Assembly (NCBI RefSeq): GCF_016917355.1
Contig: NZ_CP070304.1
Span: forward strand, 2,790,001-2,854,000
Direction of reading: 5' to 3'
DNA from: Glaciimonas sp. PAMC28666
Lineage (GTDB): Bacteria; Pseudomonadota; Gammaproteobacteria; Burkholderiales; Burkholderiaceae_D
DNA: 64,000 bases
Every line of letters starts with the position of its first letter. Position 1 is the stretch's first letter. Below are positions 7,507 through 16,803 of this stretch, in pieces. Both the position numbers and the translations under genes were made by a program. The notes below the pieces were generated by a model, which saw nothing but the letters and a program-made list of their open reading frames with translations, did not search any database and was not told where the DNA came from.

Positions 7507-9117
7507 GTGAACGCAGGGAAAATTATCGATTTGTTGGTGGTGGGCGGCGGTGTGAACGGCGCAGGTATCGCGCGCGATGCTGTGGGACGGGGATTGAGTG
7601 TATTGCTCTGTGAGCAGGACGATCTGGCTGCCCACACCTCCTCCGCCAGCACCAAGCTCATCCACGGCGGCCTACGCTATCTGGAGCATTACGAATTCAG
7701 TCTCGTGCGCAAGGCTTTGCAGGAACGCGAGGTCTTGCTACGCCTCGCGCCGCATATTATTTCACCTTTGCGTTTCGTTATGCCGCACGTATCCAGTCTG
7801 CGGCCTGCCTGGATGATCCGTGCAGGTTTGTTCCTTTATGATCATTTGAGTAAACGCGAAATATTGCCCGGCTCCCGTGGCATCGATTTCCGCACCCATG
7901 TTTCCGGTGCACCTTTGAAAAAAAGCTTGAAGCGAGGTTTCGTTTATTCCGACGCCGCCGTTCAGGATGCGCGTCTGGTTGTTCTCAATGCGATGGATGC
8001 GCGTGAGCGCGGCGCGACGATCATGACAAAAACACGTTTGATCGCAGCCACGCAAGGGCAACAACATTGGGACGCGACGCTACAGTCGACGCTAGATGGC
8101 GCAACCACGCAGGTTCAGGCCCGTTGCGTGGTGAATGCGGCGGGCCCTTGGGTTGGCAGTTTGCTCAGCGGTGCATTGAATACCTCGGCCCGGCATCATA
8201 TCCGCCTGGTGAAAGGCAGTCATATCGTCACCAGGCGATTGTTTGAGCATGATCATGCTTACATCTTTCAAAACCCTGATAAGCGCATTGTGTTTGCCAT
8301 CCCCTACGAGGACGATTTTACGGCGATCGGGACGACCGACGTGGAATACAACGGCGACCCGACCAAGGTTACTATCTCGGCAGAAGAAACAGCGTATTTA
8401 TGCGAATCCGTTAATCGCTATTTTGATATCCCGGTATCGCCTTCTCAAGTTGTCTGGTCGTGGTCCGGCGTACGCCCCTTGCTGGAAGAAGAAGTCGCTA
8501 ACCCCTCCGCCGTGACCCGTGACTATCGCCTGGATTTAACGGACGAGAAAGATCTTGCGCCGGTGCTGTCGGTGTTTGGCGGGAAAATTACCACTTACCG
8601 GCGTTTGGCGGAAGAGGCGATGGAGAAGTTGCAACCGTTATTCAGTTACATGAAAACGGAAGACTGGACATCGCATGCGCCTTTACCTGGCGGAGACATC
8701 GAGGATGCCGATTTTGCGCGCTTCCTGAAACAATTTCAGCAACGTTGCCCATGGCTGCCAGCAGCGACCGCTAAACGCTATGCGCACGCCTACGGGACCC
8801 GCGTAGACACGCTGCTGGAGGGCATCCACGACATAGCCGGCCTCGGTCACCTATTTGGCGCTGACCTGTATGAGATTGAAGTGCGCTACCTTATTCAGGA
8901 GGAATGGGCGCTGACAGCAGAAGATATTATCTGGCGTCGTTCTAAGCTGGGTTTGCGCTTGGACAGCACCGAAATTGGACTATTAAGCACATGGTTAGAG
9001 ATGCAAACCCGGATGCAAACCCGGACGCAAACCCGGGCACAAAATCGTACGCAAAAACAGACGCAAAACAACTCAAGCACCGGCGATTCGCAAAGCGACC
9101 GCGTGGAAATTATCTAA
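7507..9117 (+). CDS. glpD: Aerobic glycerol-3-phosphate dehydrogenase
   Basis: This FAD enzyme oxidises sn-glycerol 3-phosphate to dihydroxyacetone phosphate and feeds electrons to quinone at the inner membrane. The N-terminus holds the dinucleotide fold VVGGGVNGAGIARDA, followed by the family signature HTSSASTKLIHGGLRYLE. The start is GTG at 7507 with GAGAGGA upstream. At 536 aa it is about 35 residues longer than typical GlpD. The excess is a C-terminal tail built from a 12-bp DNA repeat that gives repeated QTR units, unlike the rest of the protein. It is the first gene of glpD-glpK-glpF. Confidence 0.96.
   Translation: MNAGKIIDLLVVGGGVNGAGIARDAVGRGLSVLLCEQDDLAAHTSSASTKLIHGGLRYLEHYEFSLVRKALQEREVLLRLAPHIISPLRFVMPHVSSLRPAWMIRAGLFLYDHLSKREILPGSRGIDFRTHVSGAPLKKSLKRGFVYSDAAVQDARLVVLNAMDARERGATIMTKTRLIAATQGQQHWDATLQSTLDGATTQVQARCVVNAAGPWVGSLLSGALNTSARHHIRLVKGSHIVTRRLFEHDHAYIFQNPDKRIVFAIPYEDDFTAIGTTDVEYNGDPTKVTISAEETAYLCESVNRYFDIPVSPSQVVWSWSGVRPLLEEEVANPSAVTRDYRLDLTDEKDLAPVLSVFGGKITTYRRLAEEAMEKLQPLFSYMKTEDWTSHAPLPGGDIEDADFARFLKQFQQRCPWLPAATAKRYAHAYGTRVDTLLEGIHDIAGLGHLFGADLYEIEVRYLIQEEWALTAEDIIWRRSKLGLRLDSTEIGLLSTWLEMQTRMQTRTQTRAQNRTQKQTQNNSSTGDSQSDRVEII
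9001..9072 (+). repeat. 12-bp tandem repeat encoding the GlpD tail
   Basis: Six consecutive 12-bp units occur. The first two are identical, the third differs by one substitution, and later units drift. They encode repeats of xQTR then xQNR, TQKQ and TQNN. Because the unit is a multiple of three, copy-number change would lengthen or shorten the tail without a frameshift. Confidence 0.8.
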
Positions 9118-9188
9118 ATCGCACTTAGGTCTTATCACTATAAAGATAATGGCGTAATCATGCGCCGCCAACTTTTTGGAGCAGACAA

Positions 9189-10691
9189 TTGAAAGATAAA
9201 TATATATTAGCCTTGGATCAAGGCACCACCAGTTCGCGGGCGATTCTTTTTGACCGGCAAGGAAACATCGTTTCATCGGCTCAAAAAGAGTTCCGCCAAA
9301 TATATCCGCAACCGGGTTGGGTCGAGCATGACCCTCAGGAGATCTGGTCAAGCCAGGTGGGCGTCGCTGCGGAAGCGGCTACCAGCATTGGGCTGAATGG
9401 CACGTCAATCGCGGCTATCGGTATCACCAACCAGCGTGAAACAACGATAGTTTGGGATCGGGAGACCGGCAAAGCCATTTATAACGCCATCGTCTGGCAG
9501 GACCGACGAACTGCCGCGTTTTGCGACGAGCTGAAGCAGCGGGGGCTGGCAGAACAGATTCGTGAAAAAACCGGCTTGCTGGTGGATTCCTATTTTTCCG
9601 GGACCAAAATTCGCTGGATTCTCGATAATGTTGACGGTGCGCGGCAACTGGCGGATCAAGGGCGTTTAGCGTTCGGTACCGTTGATACCTGGCTAGTCTG
9701 GAATATGACGCGGGGCAAGCTGCACATTACCGATGTAACGAATGCCTCTCGCACCATGCTGTTCAACATCCATACGATGGATTGGGATGACGCGCTTTTA
9801 GAGATTATCGGCATCCCGCGCAGCATGTTGCCGGCGGTAAAATCATCCAGCGAAGTATACGGTCATACGGAAAAATCCGGGTTTGGCGCTGAAATCCCGA
9901 TTGCCGGTATCGCCGGGGATCAGCAAGCGGCACTGTTCGGACAAATGTGCACTGCGCCTGGCATGGTCAAAAACACTTACGGCACGGGTTGTTTCATGGT
10001 GATGAACACCGGTACCAAGCCCATCGTTTCTAAAAATAACCTGCTCACGACCGTCGCATGGAAGATCGGGGACGAGGTGAATTATGCATTGGAAGGCAGT
10101 ATCTTCATCGGTGGTGCCGTGGTGCAGTGGCTGCGCGACGGACTTGGCATCATTAAAGCTTCAAGCGAAGTCGAAGAGTTGGCACGTAGTGTCGACAATA
10201 GCGACGGCGTTTATCTGGTCCCCGCTTTTGCCGGATTAGGTGCGCCGCATTGGAATCCTCATGCACGCGGCACCGTGTTCGGCGTAACGCGTGGCACGAC
10301 TTCCGCTCACTACGCGCGTGCGGCGCTAGACAGTATCGCCTATCAGACCATGGACGTGCTGAAGGCCATGGAAGCCGATTCAGGCATTGTTATTTCCGAA
10401 TTGCGGGTCGACGGCGGGGCCACGGCAAATAATTTGCTGATGCAGTTTCAATCGGACATTCTGGGTGTTGATGTGGTTCGGCCAAAAGTCACTGAAACAA
10501 CGGCCTTAGGCGCTGCTTATCTTGCCGGTCTGGCGGTGGGTTACTGGAGTAGCACCGATGATATGCGTGGCCAATGGCAATTAGACCGGCGCTTTCACGC
10601 GACTATGCCGAGCGACGAGGTCAAGGCGAATATCAAAGGCTGGCAACGTGCCATCGTCGCGGCCACCGCATGGGCCAACGACGGGACTTGA
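9189..10691 (+). CDS. glpK: Glycerol kinase
   Basis: Phosphorylates glycerol to glycerol 3-phosphate in the cytoplasm, making the substrate of GlpD. It is a FGGY-family kinase of 500 aa with [16 protein letters not shown] at residues 6-21, TNQRETT near residue 80, [13 protein letters not shown] in the second domain, and [16 protein letters not shown] near residue 410. The start is TTG at 9189, supported by GGAG at 9178-9181 and by the match of the N-terminus to the family. It lies 71 bp after glpD and 140 bp before glpF in the same direction. Confidence 0.97.
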   Translation: MKDKYILALDQGTTSSRAILFDRQGNIVSSAQKEFRQIYPQPGWVEHDPQEIWSSQVGVAAEAATSIGLNGTSIAAIGITNQRETTIVWDRETGKAIYNAIVWQDRRTAAFCDELKQRGLAEQIREKTGLLVDSYFSGTKIRWILDNVDGARQLADQGRLAFGTVDTWLVWNMTRGKLHITDVTNASRTMLFNIHTMDWDDALLEIIGIPRSMLPAVKSSSEVYGHTEKSGFGAEIPIAGIAGDQQAALFGQMCTAPGMVKNTYGTGCFMVMNTGTKPIVSKNNLLTTVAWKIGDEVNYALEGSIFIGGAVVQWLRDGLGIIKASSEVEELARSVDNSDGVYLVPAFAGLGAPHWNPHARGTVFGVTRGTTSAHYARAALDSIAYQTMDVLKAMEADSGIVISELRVDGGATANNLLMQFQSDILGVDVVRPKVTETTALGAAYLAGLAVGYWSSTDDMRGQWQLDRRFHATMPSDEVKANIKGWQRAIVAATAWANDGT

Positions 10692-10831
10692 CTTCCGTTT
10701 AGCCGACTGCGCAACAATCGCATTATCAGCGTTGTGCTTTTCTGTTTGTACTCGTGTACTGTTTCGTCGGCCGGGTGACAACCCGGTGCCGGCTAGCTAC
10801 GCGAGCGTCCGATGTTTTCGAAAGACGTTCT

Positions 10832-11551
10832 ATGAATCCTTTATTAGCCGAATTTGTAGGAACAACGTTAGGGGTCCTGCTGGGAAACGGTGTAGTCGCC
10901 AATGTGATCTTGAGCAAAACGAAGGGCAATGGCGGCGGCTTGATCGTGATCACGGTGGGCTGGGCGATGGCCGTTTTTGTCGGAGTTTTTACCGTCGCCT
11001 CTGCGAGCGGTGCGCATCTCAATCCGGCCGTAACAGTCGCTCTGGCAGTCGCCGGAAAATTCCCATGGGGCAGTGTGCCTGGTTATATTGCCGCCCAAAT
11101 GTTGGGGGGAATGATGGGTGCGTTTTTAGTCTGGTTGGTGTATCGCAAGCATTTTGAGCAAACCACGGACGGCGACACCAAGCTCGCCGTGTTTTGTACC
11201 GGCCCGGCAATCCGTAACATCTTTGGTAATTTAATATCTGAGGTCGTGGGTACTTTTGTCCTGGTTTATGGCGTGCTGAGTATTGCTTCACCGAAATTCG
11301 GCCTGGGTGCGCTGGATGCGTTGCCGGTCGCGTTGCTGGTGATGAGTATCGGAGTTTCGTTAGGCGGAACCACAGGCTATGCGATTAACCCTGCGCGTGA
11401 CCTCGGGCCGCGTCTGATGCATGCATTGTTACCCATACCGGGAAAACGCGACAGCGATTGGGGTTATGCTTTTGTGCCGGTATTGGGATCAATCACCGGT
11501 GGCGTGCTGGCCGCATTGTTATACGGCCTTGGTTCAACGATGTCACATTGA
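10832..11551 (+). CDS. glpF: Glycerol uptake facilitator (MIP family aquaglyceroporin)
   Basis: This inner-membrane channel admits glycerol by facilitated diffusion. It has both half-helix motifs of the family: NPAVT at residues 64-68 and NPARD at 186-190. The Asp after the second NPAR is typical of glycerol-conducting members. Six hydrophobic helices are visible. The frame is open from 10754, but the ATG at 10832 gives a normal MIP N-terminus (239 aa), and the upstream residues are basic and unlike a membrane helix. The ribosome binding site is weak. A gene for glycerol-3-phosphate synthesis precedes it and a terminator follows. Confidence 0.92.
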   Translation: MNPLLAEFVGTTLGVLLGNGVVANVILSKTKGNGGGLIVITVGWAMAVFVGVFTVASASGAHLNPAVTVALAVAGKFPWGSVPGYIAAQMLGGMMGAFLVWLVYRKHFEQTTDGDTKLAVFCTGPAIRNIFGNLISEVVGTFVLVYGVLSIASPKFGLGALDALPVALLVMSIGVSLGGTTGYAINPARDLGPRLMHALLPIPGKRDSDWGYAFVPVLGSITGGVLAALLYGLGSTMSH

Positions 11552-11584
11552 GCGAATTTTAAGTTTTTCTCCGCAGTCCCTTCG

Positions 11585-11609
11585 CGCAACCTTTCGGTTG
11601 CGTTTTTTT
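11585..11609 (+). terminator. Terminator after glpF, overlapping the gpx stop codon
   Basis: The stem CGCAACC (11585-11591) and GGTTGCG (11596-11602) encloses loop TTTC and is followed by seven T. The last two T also form part of the gpx stop codon on the opposite strand (11608-11610), so the convergent genes are packed end to end. Confidence 0.88.
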
Positions 11610-12156
11610 ATCTCGCTAACAATTTTTCAATGTCTGCGGTAAGCGCTTCCGGTTTGGTTTGCGGCGCGTAGCGGTCCACCACCACGCCTTCTTTATTGAT
11701 TAAAAACTTGGTGAAGTTCCATTTGATACCCTCGCTTCCCAGCAAGCCCGGGGCCACACTTTTCAGATATTGAAATAGCGGAGCAGCGTGATCTCCGTTG
11801 ACATCGATTTTTGCAAACAGCGGAAAATGCACTCCGAAATTTTGCTCGCAAAATGCCCCGATTTCTTCCGCTGTCCCCGGCTCTTGCGCTCCGAACTGGT
11901 TACAGGGGAAACCAAGTACTTCAAATCCCAGAGCGTGATATTTGTTATAGACCTCTTCCAGCCCTTTGTATTGGGGCGTGAATCCGCACTTGCTGGCGAC
12001 ATTGACGATGAGTATCACTTTTCCGCGATACTCGGCCAATGTTGTCGGCGTACCGTCGAGTCGCGCAACGGTGAAGTCATAGATATTGGCTGAGCTGGCT
12101 GAAGCCACTGAAGTGCCCGTATTGGGTGTGTTTTCTGAATCCGTTTGCATATTCAA
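11608..12156 (-). CDS. Glutathione peroxidase family protein
   Basis: This is a thiol-dependent peroxidase that reduces hydrogen peroxide or organic peroxides, probably using thioredoxin or glutathione. The GPx signature is clear: NVASKCGFTPQYKGLE with the peroxidatic Cys at residue 57, then LGFPCNQFGAQEPG, then KWNFTKFL with the catalytic Trp and Asn. It uses Cys, not selenocysteine. The first 20 or so residues are a Ser/Thr-rich extension. The TTG start at 12156 overlaps the pilU stop by 4 bp and is well spaced from AGGA. An ATG two codons later (12150) is the alternative. Translational coupling to pilU is likely. Confidence 0.9.
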   Translation of the reverse strand: MNMQTDSENTPNTGTSVASASSANIYDFTVARLDGTPTTLAEYRGKVILIVNVASKCGFTPQYKGLEEVYNKYHALGFEVLGFPCNQFGAQEPGTAEEIGAFCEQNFGVHFPLFAKIDVNGDHAAPLFQYLKSVAPGLLGSEGIKWNFTKFLINKEGVVVDRYAPQTKPEALTADIEKLLAR

Positions 12157-13289
12157 ACCAGTCCTAAATGTTCGGTTCCCGTCGATAAATCACGCGTACT
12201 TGCCTCCTTGCCATGCAATTTAACCGCAAGACGCAGATCGTTCACCGAGTCGGCATTGCGTAATGCGTCCTCATAACTAATTTTACCCGCTTCATACAAA
12301 TCGAACAAAGCCTGATCAAAAGTCTGCATCCCGAGCTCGCGTGATTTTTTCATGATTTCCTTGATTTCGTGCACGTCGCCTTTAAAAATCAAGTCGGATA
12401 TCAAGGGGGAATTTAGTAAAATTTCAACGGCCGTACAGCGCCCTTTGCTGGCTTTAAGTGGAATCAAACGTTGCGAAACCACGCCTCGTAGATTCAGCGA
12501 TAGATCCATCAGCAATTGCGCACGTCGCTCTTCCGGGAAAAAGTTAATAATGCGATCCAACGCCTGATTGGCGCTGTTGGCGTGCAACGTTGCCAGGCAC
12601 AAATGGCCAGTTTCGGCAAAAGCAATGGCATGCTCCATAGTCTCGCGGTCACGGATTTCACCGAGCAGAATGACATCCGGTGCCTGCCGCAGAGTATTCT
12701 TTAAAGCTACCTCCCAGCTTTCCGTATCGACCCCGACTTCACGCTGGGTAATGATGCAATTCCCGTGCGGATGAACGTATTCAATCGGGTCTTCAATGGT
12801 GATGATGTGACCATGACTATTAGCGTTGCGATAGCCGATCATGGCTGCCAACGTGGTCGACTTGCCGGACCCGGTAGCGCCCACCATGACAACCAGTCCG
12901 CGCTTGGTCATTGCCACTTCTTTTAAGGTCTCGGGTAGGCCGAGGTCATCGAATTTTGGAATTTCGGTATTGATCGCGCGTAATACCATTCCGACTTTTC
13001 CTTGCTGCATAAACGCCGAAACGCGAAAGCGTCCCACTCCGCTCGGGGTAATGGCAAAATTACTCTCTTTAGTAGCTTCAAAATCTGCGGCCTGTTTATC
13101 GTTCATGATTGCACGCGCAAGTTCCAGCGTATGTGCAGCACTTAACGGCTGGTTCGATACCGGCGTAACGTTGCCATCGAGCTTGAACGCAGGCGGAAAG
13201 TCTGTCGTGATGAACAGATCAGAGCCGCGCTTACTCACCATCAAGCGTAGAAGGTCGTGCATGAACTTTGTAGCCTGATCCCGTTCCAT
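12153..13289 (-). CDS. pilU: Type IV pilus retraction ATPase PilU
   Basis: This hexameric ATPase helps PilT depolymerise type IV pili for twitching motility at the inner membrane. The 378-residue sequence has an N-terminal PAS-like domain and a RecA-like core with Walker A GATGSGKST, an Asp-box (TIEDPIEYVH), Walker B (VILLGEIRD) and a His box (ETGHLCLATLH). The C-terminus (GDVHEIKEIMKKSRELGMQ) matches PilU rather than PilT, which carries AIRNLIRE-like residues. It lies 58 bp downstream of pilT and is coupled to the glutathione peroxidase gene. Confidence 0.95.
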   Translation of the reverse strand: MERDQATKFMHDLLRLMVSKRGSDLFITTDFPPAFKLDGNVTPVSNQPLSAAHTLELARAIMNDKQAADFEATKESNFAITPSGVGRFRVSAFMQQGKVGMVLRAINTEIPKFDDLGLPETLKEVAMTKRGLVVMVGATGSGKSTTLAAMIGYRNANSHGHIITIEDPIEYVHPHGNCIITQREVGVDTESWEVALKNTLRQAPDVILLGEIRDRETMEHAIAFAETGHLCLATLHANSANQALDRIINFFPEERRAQLLMDLSLNLRGVVSQRLIPLKASKGRCTAVEILLNSPLISDLIFKGDVHEIKEIMKKSRELGMQTFDQALFDLYEAGKISYEDALRNADSVNDLRLAVKLHGKEASTRDLSTGTEHLGLV

Positions 13290-13347
13290 AATATTTTTTG
13301 CCTAACAAAGAAAAAGTGCGAATGGTGTATCAGGAATAGTAAAAATG

Positions 13348-14391
13348 CTAACCTGGAAAATTATCCGGCGTTTTAGCCGAGTAGCGTGCGGTGGCCGAGG
13401 AAATAATATTGCGCTTCACGAGATCGGTCAGATTGCTATCGAGCGTTTGCATGCCAACGTTGCTGCTGGTTTGTATCGTCGAATACATCTGAGCAATTTT
13501 GCTATCGCGGATCAGGCTTCGGATCGCCGGTGTGCCGAGCATGATTTCGTGAGCGGCAACGCGGCTGGTGCCGTCTTTGGTCTTGAGCAGCGTTTGCGAA
13601 ATGACGGCTTGCAATGATTCAGATAACATTGCTCGTACCATTTCTTTTTCTTCTCCTGGAAACACATCGACGATCCGGTCAATCGTTTTTGCTGCGGAAG
13701 AGGTGTGGAGTGTGCCGAACACCAGGTGACCGGTTTCAGCCGCCGTCAGCGCCAATCGGATAGTTTCCAGATCACGTAATTCGCCGACCAGAATGACATC
13801 CGGATCTTCCCGCAGGGCCGACCGAAGCGCGTTGTCGAAGGAGTGCGTGTGCGGGCCTACTTCACGCTGATTAATCAGACATTTATTTGACTGATGGACG
13901 AACTCAATCGGATCTTCAATCGTCAGAATATGGGCGTACTCATTTTCGTTGACGTGATTGACCATCGCCGCGAGAGTGGTGGATTTGCCCGAACCGGTCG
14001 GGCCAGTGACCAGTACAAGACCGCGCGGTTTTAGCGAGAGCTCGCCAAAAATACGTGGCGCATTAAGTTGCTCCAGGGAAAGAATCTTGGATGGAATGGT
14101 CCGCATAACGGCAGCGGCACCGCGATCCTGGGTAAACGCATTTACCCTAAATCGCGCTAATCCCGGAATTTCAAACGAAAAATCGCACTCGAGATTTTCT
14201 TCATACACTTTGCGCTGACCATCGTTCATGATGTCATAAATCATACTATGAACGGCTTTGTGGTCAAGTGGGGGCAAATTGATGCGGCGAACGTCCCCAT
14301 TTACCCGGATCATTGGCGGTAGCCCCGCAGATAAATGTAAGTCGGAAGCCTTATTCTTGACCGAAAAGGCCAGAAGTTCGGTAATGTCCAT
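13348..14391 (-). CDS. pilT: Type IV pilus retraction ATPase PilT
   Basis: This is the main retraction motor of type IV pili (347 aa, normal length). Walker A GPTGSGKST is at residues 130-138, followed by the Asp box TIEDPIEFVH, Walker B VILVGELRD and the His box ETGHLVFGTLH. The C-terminal AIRSLIRDSKIAQ corresponds to the AIRNLIRE retraction motif, with conservative changes. The gene heads the pilT-pilU-gpx unit and is divergent from yggS with 148 bp between the starts. This arrangement with yggS and proC is common in proteobacteria. Confidence 0.97.
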   Translation of the reverse strand: MDITELLAFSVKNKASDLHLSAGLPPMIRVNGDVRRINLPPLDHKAVHSMIYDIMNDGQRKVYEENLECDFSFEIPGLARFRVNAFTQDRGAAAVMRTIPSKILSLEQLNAPRIFGELSLKPRGLVLVTGPTGSGKSTTLAAMVNHVNENEYAHILTIEDPIEFVHQSNKCLINQREVGPHTHSFDNALRSALREDPDVILVGELRDLETIRLALTAAETGHLVFGTLHTSSAAKTIDRIVDVFPGEEKEMVRAMLSESLQAVISQTLLKTKDGTSRVAAHEIMLGTPAIRSLIRDSKIAQMYSTIQTSSNVGMQTLDSNLTDLVKRNIISSATARYSAKTPDNFPG

Positions 14392-14539
14392 TTATAATCC
14401 CTGAGCTATTTTTGTTTTGCTAATGATAGAAAGTTTGCTGGTCCGCTGGCGGTACCCGCGCTTGTGACAAAAACCAAGTGTTTTACTTATATTTACGTGT
14501 CTGACGACGAGCCAAACAGCAAATTTAACCAAGTCAATT

Positions 14540-15280
14540 ATGTCCTCAATCTCTCAAAAGTTGCAAGCTGTGCACGAAAGTATCCGCAATTCCACAGCGC
14601 AAGCCTCGCGTCCGGGCGATGCGGTGGCGCTGTTAGCGGTATCAAAAACGTTTGGTGCCGATGCAGTGCTGGAGGCCATCGCGGCTGGTCAGTTTGCATT
14701 TGGCGAGAATTATCTACAGGAAGCGCTCGACAAGATAATTGCAGTCCGAACCGCCACCACTGCCACCGTTGCCACCGCTGCGGCTGGATTGGTCGGCGCG
14801 GTCGAATGGCATTTTATCGGACCGATTCAAAGCAATAAAACCCGGGCGATTGCCGAGAATTTCGCATGGGTCCACACGGTAGAGCGCGAAAAAATTGCGC
14901 AGCGTTTGTCGGATCAACGTCCCGCTGCACTTGCACCGTTAAACGTTTGCTTACAGGTAAATATTAGCAACGAGGCTAGCAAAAGTGGCGTTGCTCCCGA
15001 AGATGCGCTCGCGGTAGCACAAGCAATCGCTGCCTTGCCGCGCCTGAGATTGCGCGGTTTGATGGCCATCCCCGAAGCATCAGATGATCCGGTTCAACAG
15101 CGCGCAGCGTTTCGCCGGCTGCGACAACTCTTTATACAATTGCAAGAAAGTGGATTAATGATAGATACGCTATCGATGGGGATGTCGGGCGACATGGATT
15201 CCGCCATCGCAGAAGGGGCAACTATTGTGCGTGTAGGGAGCGCTATCTTTGGTCGACGAGATCAGGCTTCTTCAGTCTGA
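14540..15280 (+). CDS. yggS: PLP-binding protein, YggS/PLPBP family
   Basis: This is a single-domain alanine racemase-fold protein that binds pyridoxal 5'-phosphate and helps PLP homeostasis; no catalytic activity is established for the family. The PLP lysine lies in LLAVSKTF near residue 37. Other signatures are FGENYLQEALDK, WHFIGPIQSNK and the phosphate-binding LSMGMSGDMDSAI near the C-terminus. A stretch of Ala, Thr and Val around residues 69-85 before WHFIG is a low-complexity insert. The 246-residue length is slightly above the family norm. proC follows after 109 bp. Confidence 0.93.
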   Translation: MSSISQKLQAVHESIRNSTAQASRPGDAVALLAVSKTFGADAVLEAIAAGQFAFGENYLQEALDKIIAVRTATTATVATAAAGLVGAVEWHFIGPIQSNKTRAIAENFAWVHTVEREKIAQRLSDQRPAALAPLNVCLQVNISNEASKSGVAPEDALAVAQAIAALPRLRLRGLMAIPEASDDPVQQRAAFRRLRQLFIQLQESGLMIDTLSMGMSGDMDSAIAEGATIVRVGSAIFGRRDQASSV

Positions 15281-15389
15281 CTGGCGCGCGATATGGCAGC
15301 TTGGCTGCGCGCTTTTGATGCATCCGTGCATGTTGTAAACATTACCAGTAATTCAATTAAAAGCATCCATCAATGATGAGGAAAACTAC

Positions 15390-16214
15390 ATGCAACAGAA
15401 GTTAAGAATTAGTTTTATCGGTGGTGGAAATATGGCCACGGCTTTGATCGGCGGTCTGGCCGGAACGGTTACCGATGGTGCAAATATTCATGTGGTGGAT
15501 GTCAATCCTGAGTCGCTACAAAAATTGGCGCATCAATTTTCGGTGACAACCTCGACCGAAATCGATGCCACCGTGAGTGGAAGCGATGTTGTTGTGCTGG
15601 CGGTAAAACCTCAGCAAATGAAGCAAGTCGTGGCCGCGTTATTACCCTACGTTAATGGTCAGTTAATACTTTCAATTGCTGCCGGTATCCAGGCCGTCGA
15701 TTTGTCACGTTGGTTAAATGGCCACGATGCTATCGTCCGATGTATGCCAAATACCCCCGCCCTTATTGGCAAGGGGATCACAGGCATGGTCGCGACCGCC
15801 GGAGTTTCGGCGCAACAGCATGACATGGCTGACTTAATCATGTGTGCAGTGGGTTCCACCATTTGGCTGGATGATGAAGCGATGATCGACTCCGTAACCG
15901 CTATTTCGGGCAGCGGGCCAGCTTACGTGTTTTATTTTATCGAAGCGATGCAACAAGCAGCGCAGGAACTCGGCTTGACCATGGAGCAGGGCAATGCGTT
16001 GGCGGTAGCGACGTTTGTTGGCGCATCGCAATTGGCTGCCGGGGCCGTCGATCCAATATCGGTTCTGCGCGAGCGCGTAACGTCAAAAGGCGGGACTACT
16101 TATGCGGCATTGAATAGCCTGGAAGCGAGCGGAGTGAAGGCTTCCATCATTGAGGCTGCGAAAGCGGCGGCGGCGCGTGGGAAGGAATTGGGGGAAGAAT
16201 TTGGTCGTGATTAG
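15390..16214 (+). CDS. proC: Pyrroline-5-carboxylate reductase
   Basis: Catalyses the last step of proline synthesis, reducing pyrroline-5-carboxylate with NAD(P)H in the cytoplasm. The N-terminal Rossmann motif is ISFIGGGNMATALIGGL. The C-terminal dimerisation domain carries the family signature SGSGPAYVFYFIEAM and the RERVTSKGGTTYAALNSLE region. At 274 aa the length is normal. It follows yggS in the usual order and is the last gene before a 589-bp region without a recognised gene. Confidence 0.96.
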   Translation: MQQKLRISFIGGGNMATALIGGLAGTVTDGANIHVVDVNPESLQKLAHQFSVTTSTEIDATVSGSDVVVLAVKPQQMKQVVAALLPYVNGQLILSIAAGIQAVDLSRWLNGHDAIVRCMPNTPALIGKGITGMVATAGVSAQQHDMADLIMCAVGSTIWLDDEAMIDSVTAISGSGPAYVFYFIEAMQQAAQELGLTMEQGNALAVATFVGASQLAAGAVDPISVLRERVTSKGGTTYAALNSLEASGVKASIIEAAKAAAARGKELGEEFGRD

Positions 16215-16343
16215 TTGGCATATAGCGGTGGCGATTTTTTGCTTATGTGCACGCGAGGGAGTTTAGGGTAGTGCCGCGCAGGTTCCACCTTAAAGCCCGG
16301 TGAACTGGATCAGACGGCAACAGATCCAGCAGGCCCACCATAT

Positions 16344-16369
16344 CATGCAGGCTTTCCATGCAGGCTTTC
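16344..16369 (+). repeat. Perfect 13-bp tandem duplication
   Basis: CATGCAGGCTTTC occurs twice with no spacer (16344-16356 and 16357-16369) in the gap between proC and the Cache-CheW gene. It looks like a recent slippage duplication in non-coding DNA. Confidence 0.75.
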
Positions 16370-16629
16370 GAGGCGTTCGAATGCCGTGTCAGATTTGCCG
16401 TGCCACGTGAGGCGTTCGGCACTCGCGTTTTCATCGGCAACAGGCCGGTCGCTGGGTGCCACAAATGTGGAAATTTTCACGCCGATTTTTTGATCGCACG
16501 GAATTTCACGGCGATGTGAACAAATATATCGTTCAATTTTCCTTTGCGGCTGCCTCCAGTTTTAACTCCACTCGAACGCATGGTGCAAGTCCAGATGTCG
16601 GTATAAAGCGGTGCAAATAATGTATCCAT

Positions 16630-16649
16630 AGCACCAATTTGGTGCTTTT
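16630..16649 (+). terminator. Terminator-like hairpin upstream of the Cache-CheW gene
   Basis: The arms AGCACCA (16630-16636) and TGGTGCT (16640-16646) with loop ATT form a 7-bp stem followed by only a few T before A. It lies 416 bp past proC and 154 bp before the GTG of the next gene. It could terminate read-through or act as an attenuator in a long leader. Confidence 0.45.
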
Positions 16650-16803
16650 ATTCATCAGAACGCATCCATGCACCGACGCCGTCGGTTCCATTCAGACAAT
16701 GCGTGATGGCCCGAAATTTGCTGATTGAAATGCTTCACTTGCCAGCAAACGGGATGGCGCTTTGGACCCCGATATCAACTGACTTTTACACAGGACCTGC
16801 AAA

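Larger units (their letters stand above)
16215..16803 (+). other. 589-bp region without a recognised gene, upstream of the Cache-CheW gene
   Basis: No family is recognisable on either strand. A 73-codon minus-strand frame (16243-16464) has no support. Visible elements are a perfect 13-bp tandem duplication (16344-16369) and a terminator-like hairpin at 16630-16649. AGGA at 16792-16795 serves the downstream GTG. The rest may be decayed sequence or a long leader. Confidence 0.5.

Noticed and set aside
7301-7510. 69-codon frame in the glpD promoter region
   Set aside because: It runs through the palindrome and -10 box and has no ribosome binding site.
9001-9072. Possible CRISPR-like array
   Set aside because: The 12-bp units have no spacers and lie inside the glpD coding frame.
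16243-16464. 73-codon minus-strand frame after proC
   Set aside because: I could not recognise a family and it runs through a slippage duplication; it is treated as non-coding.
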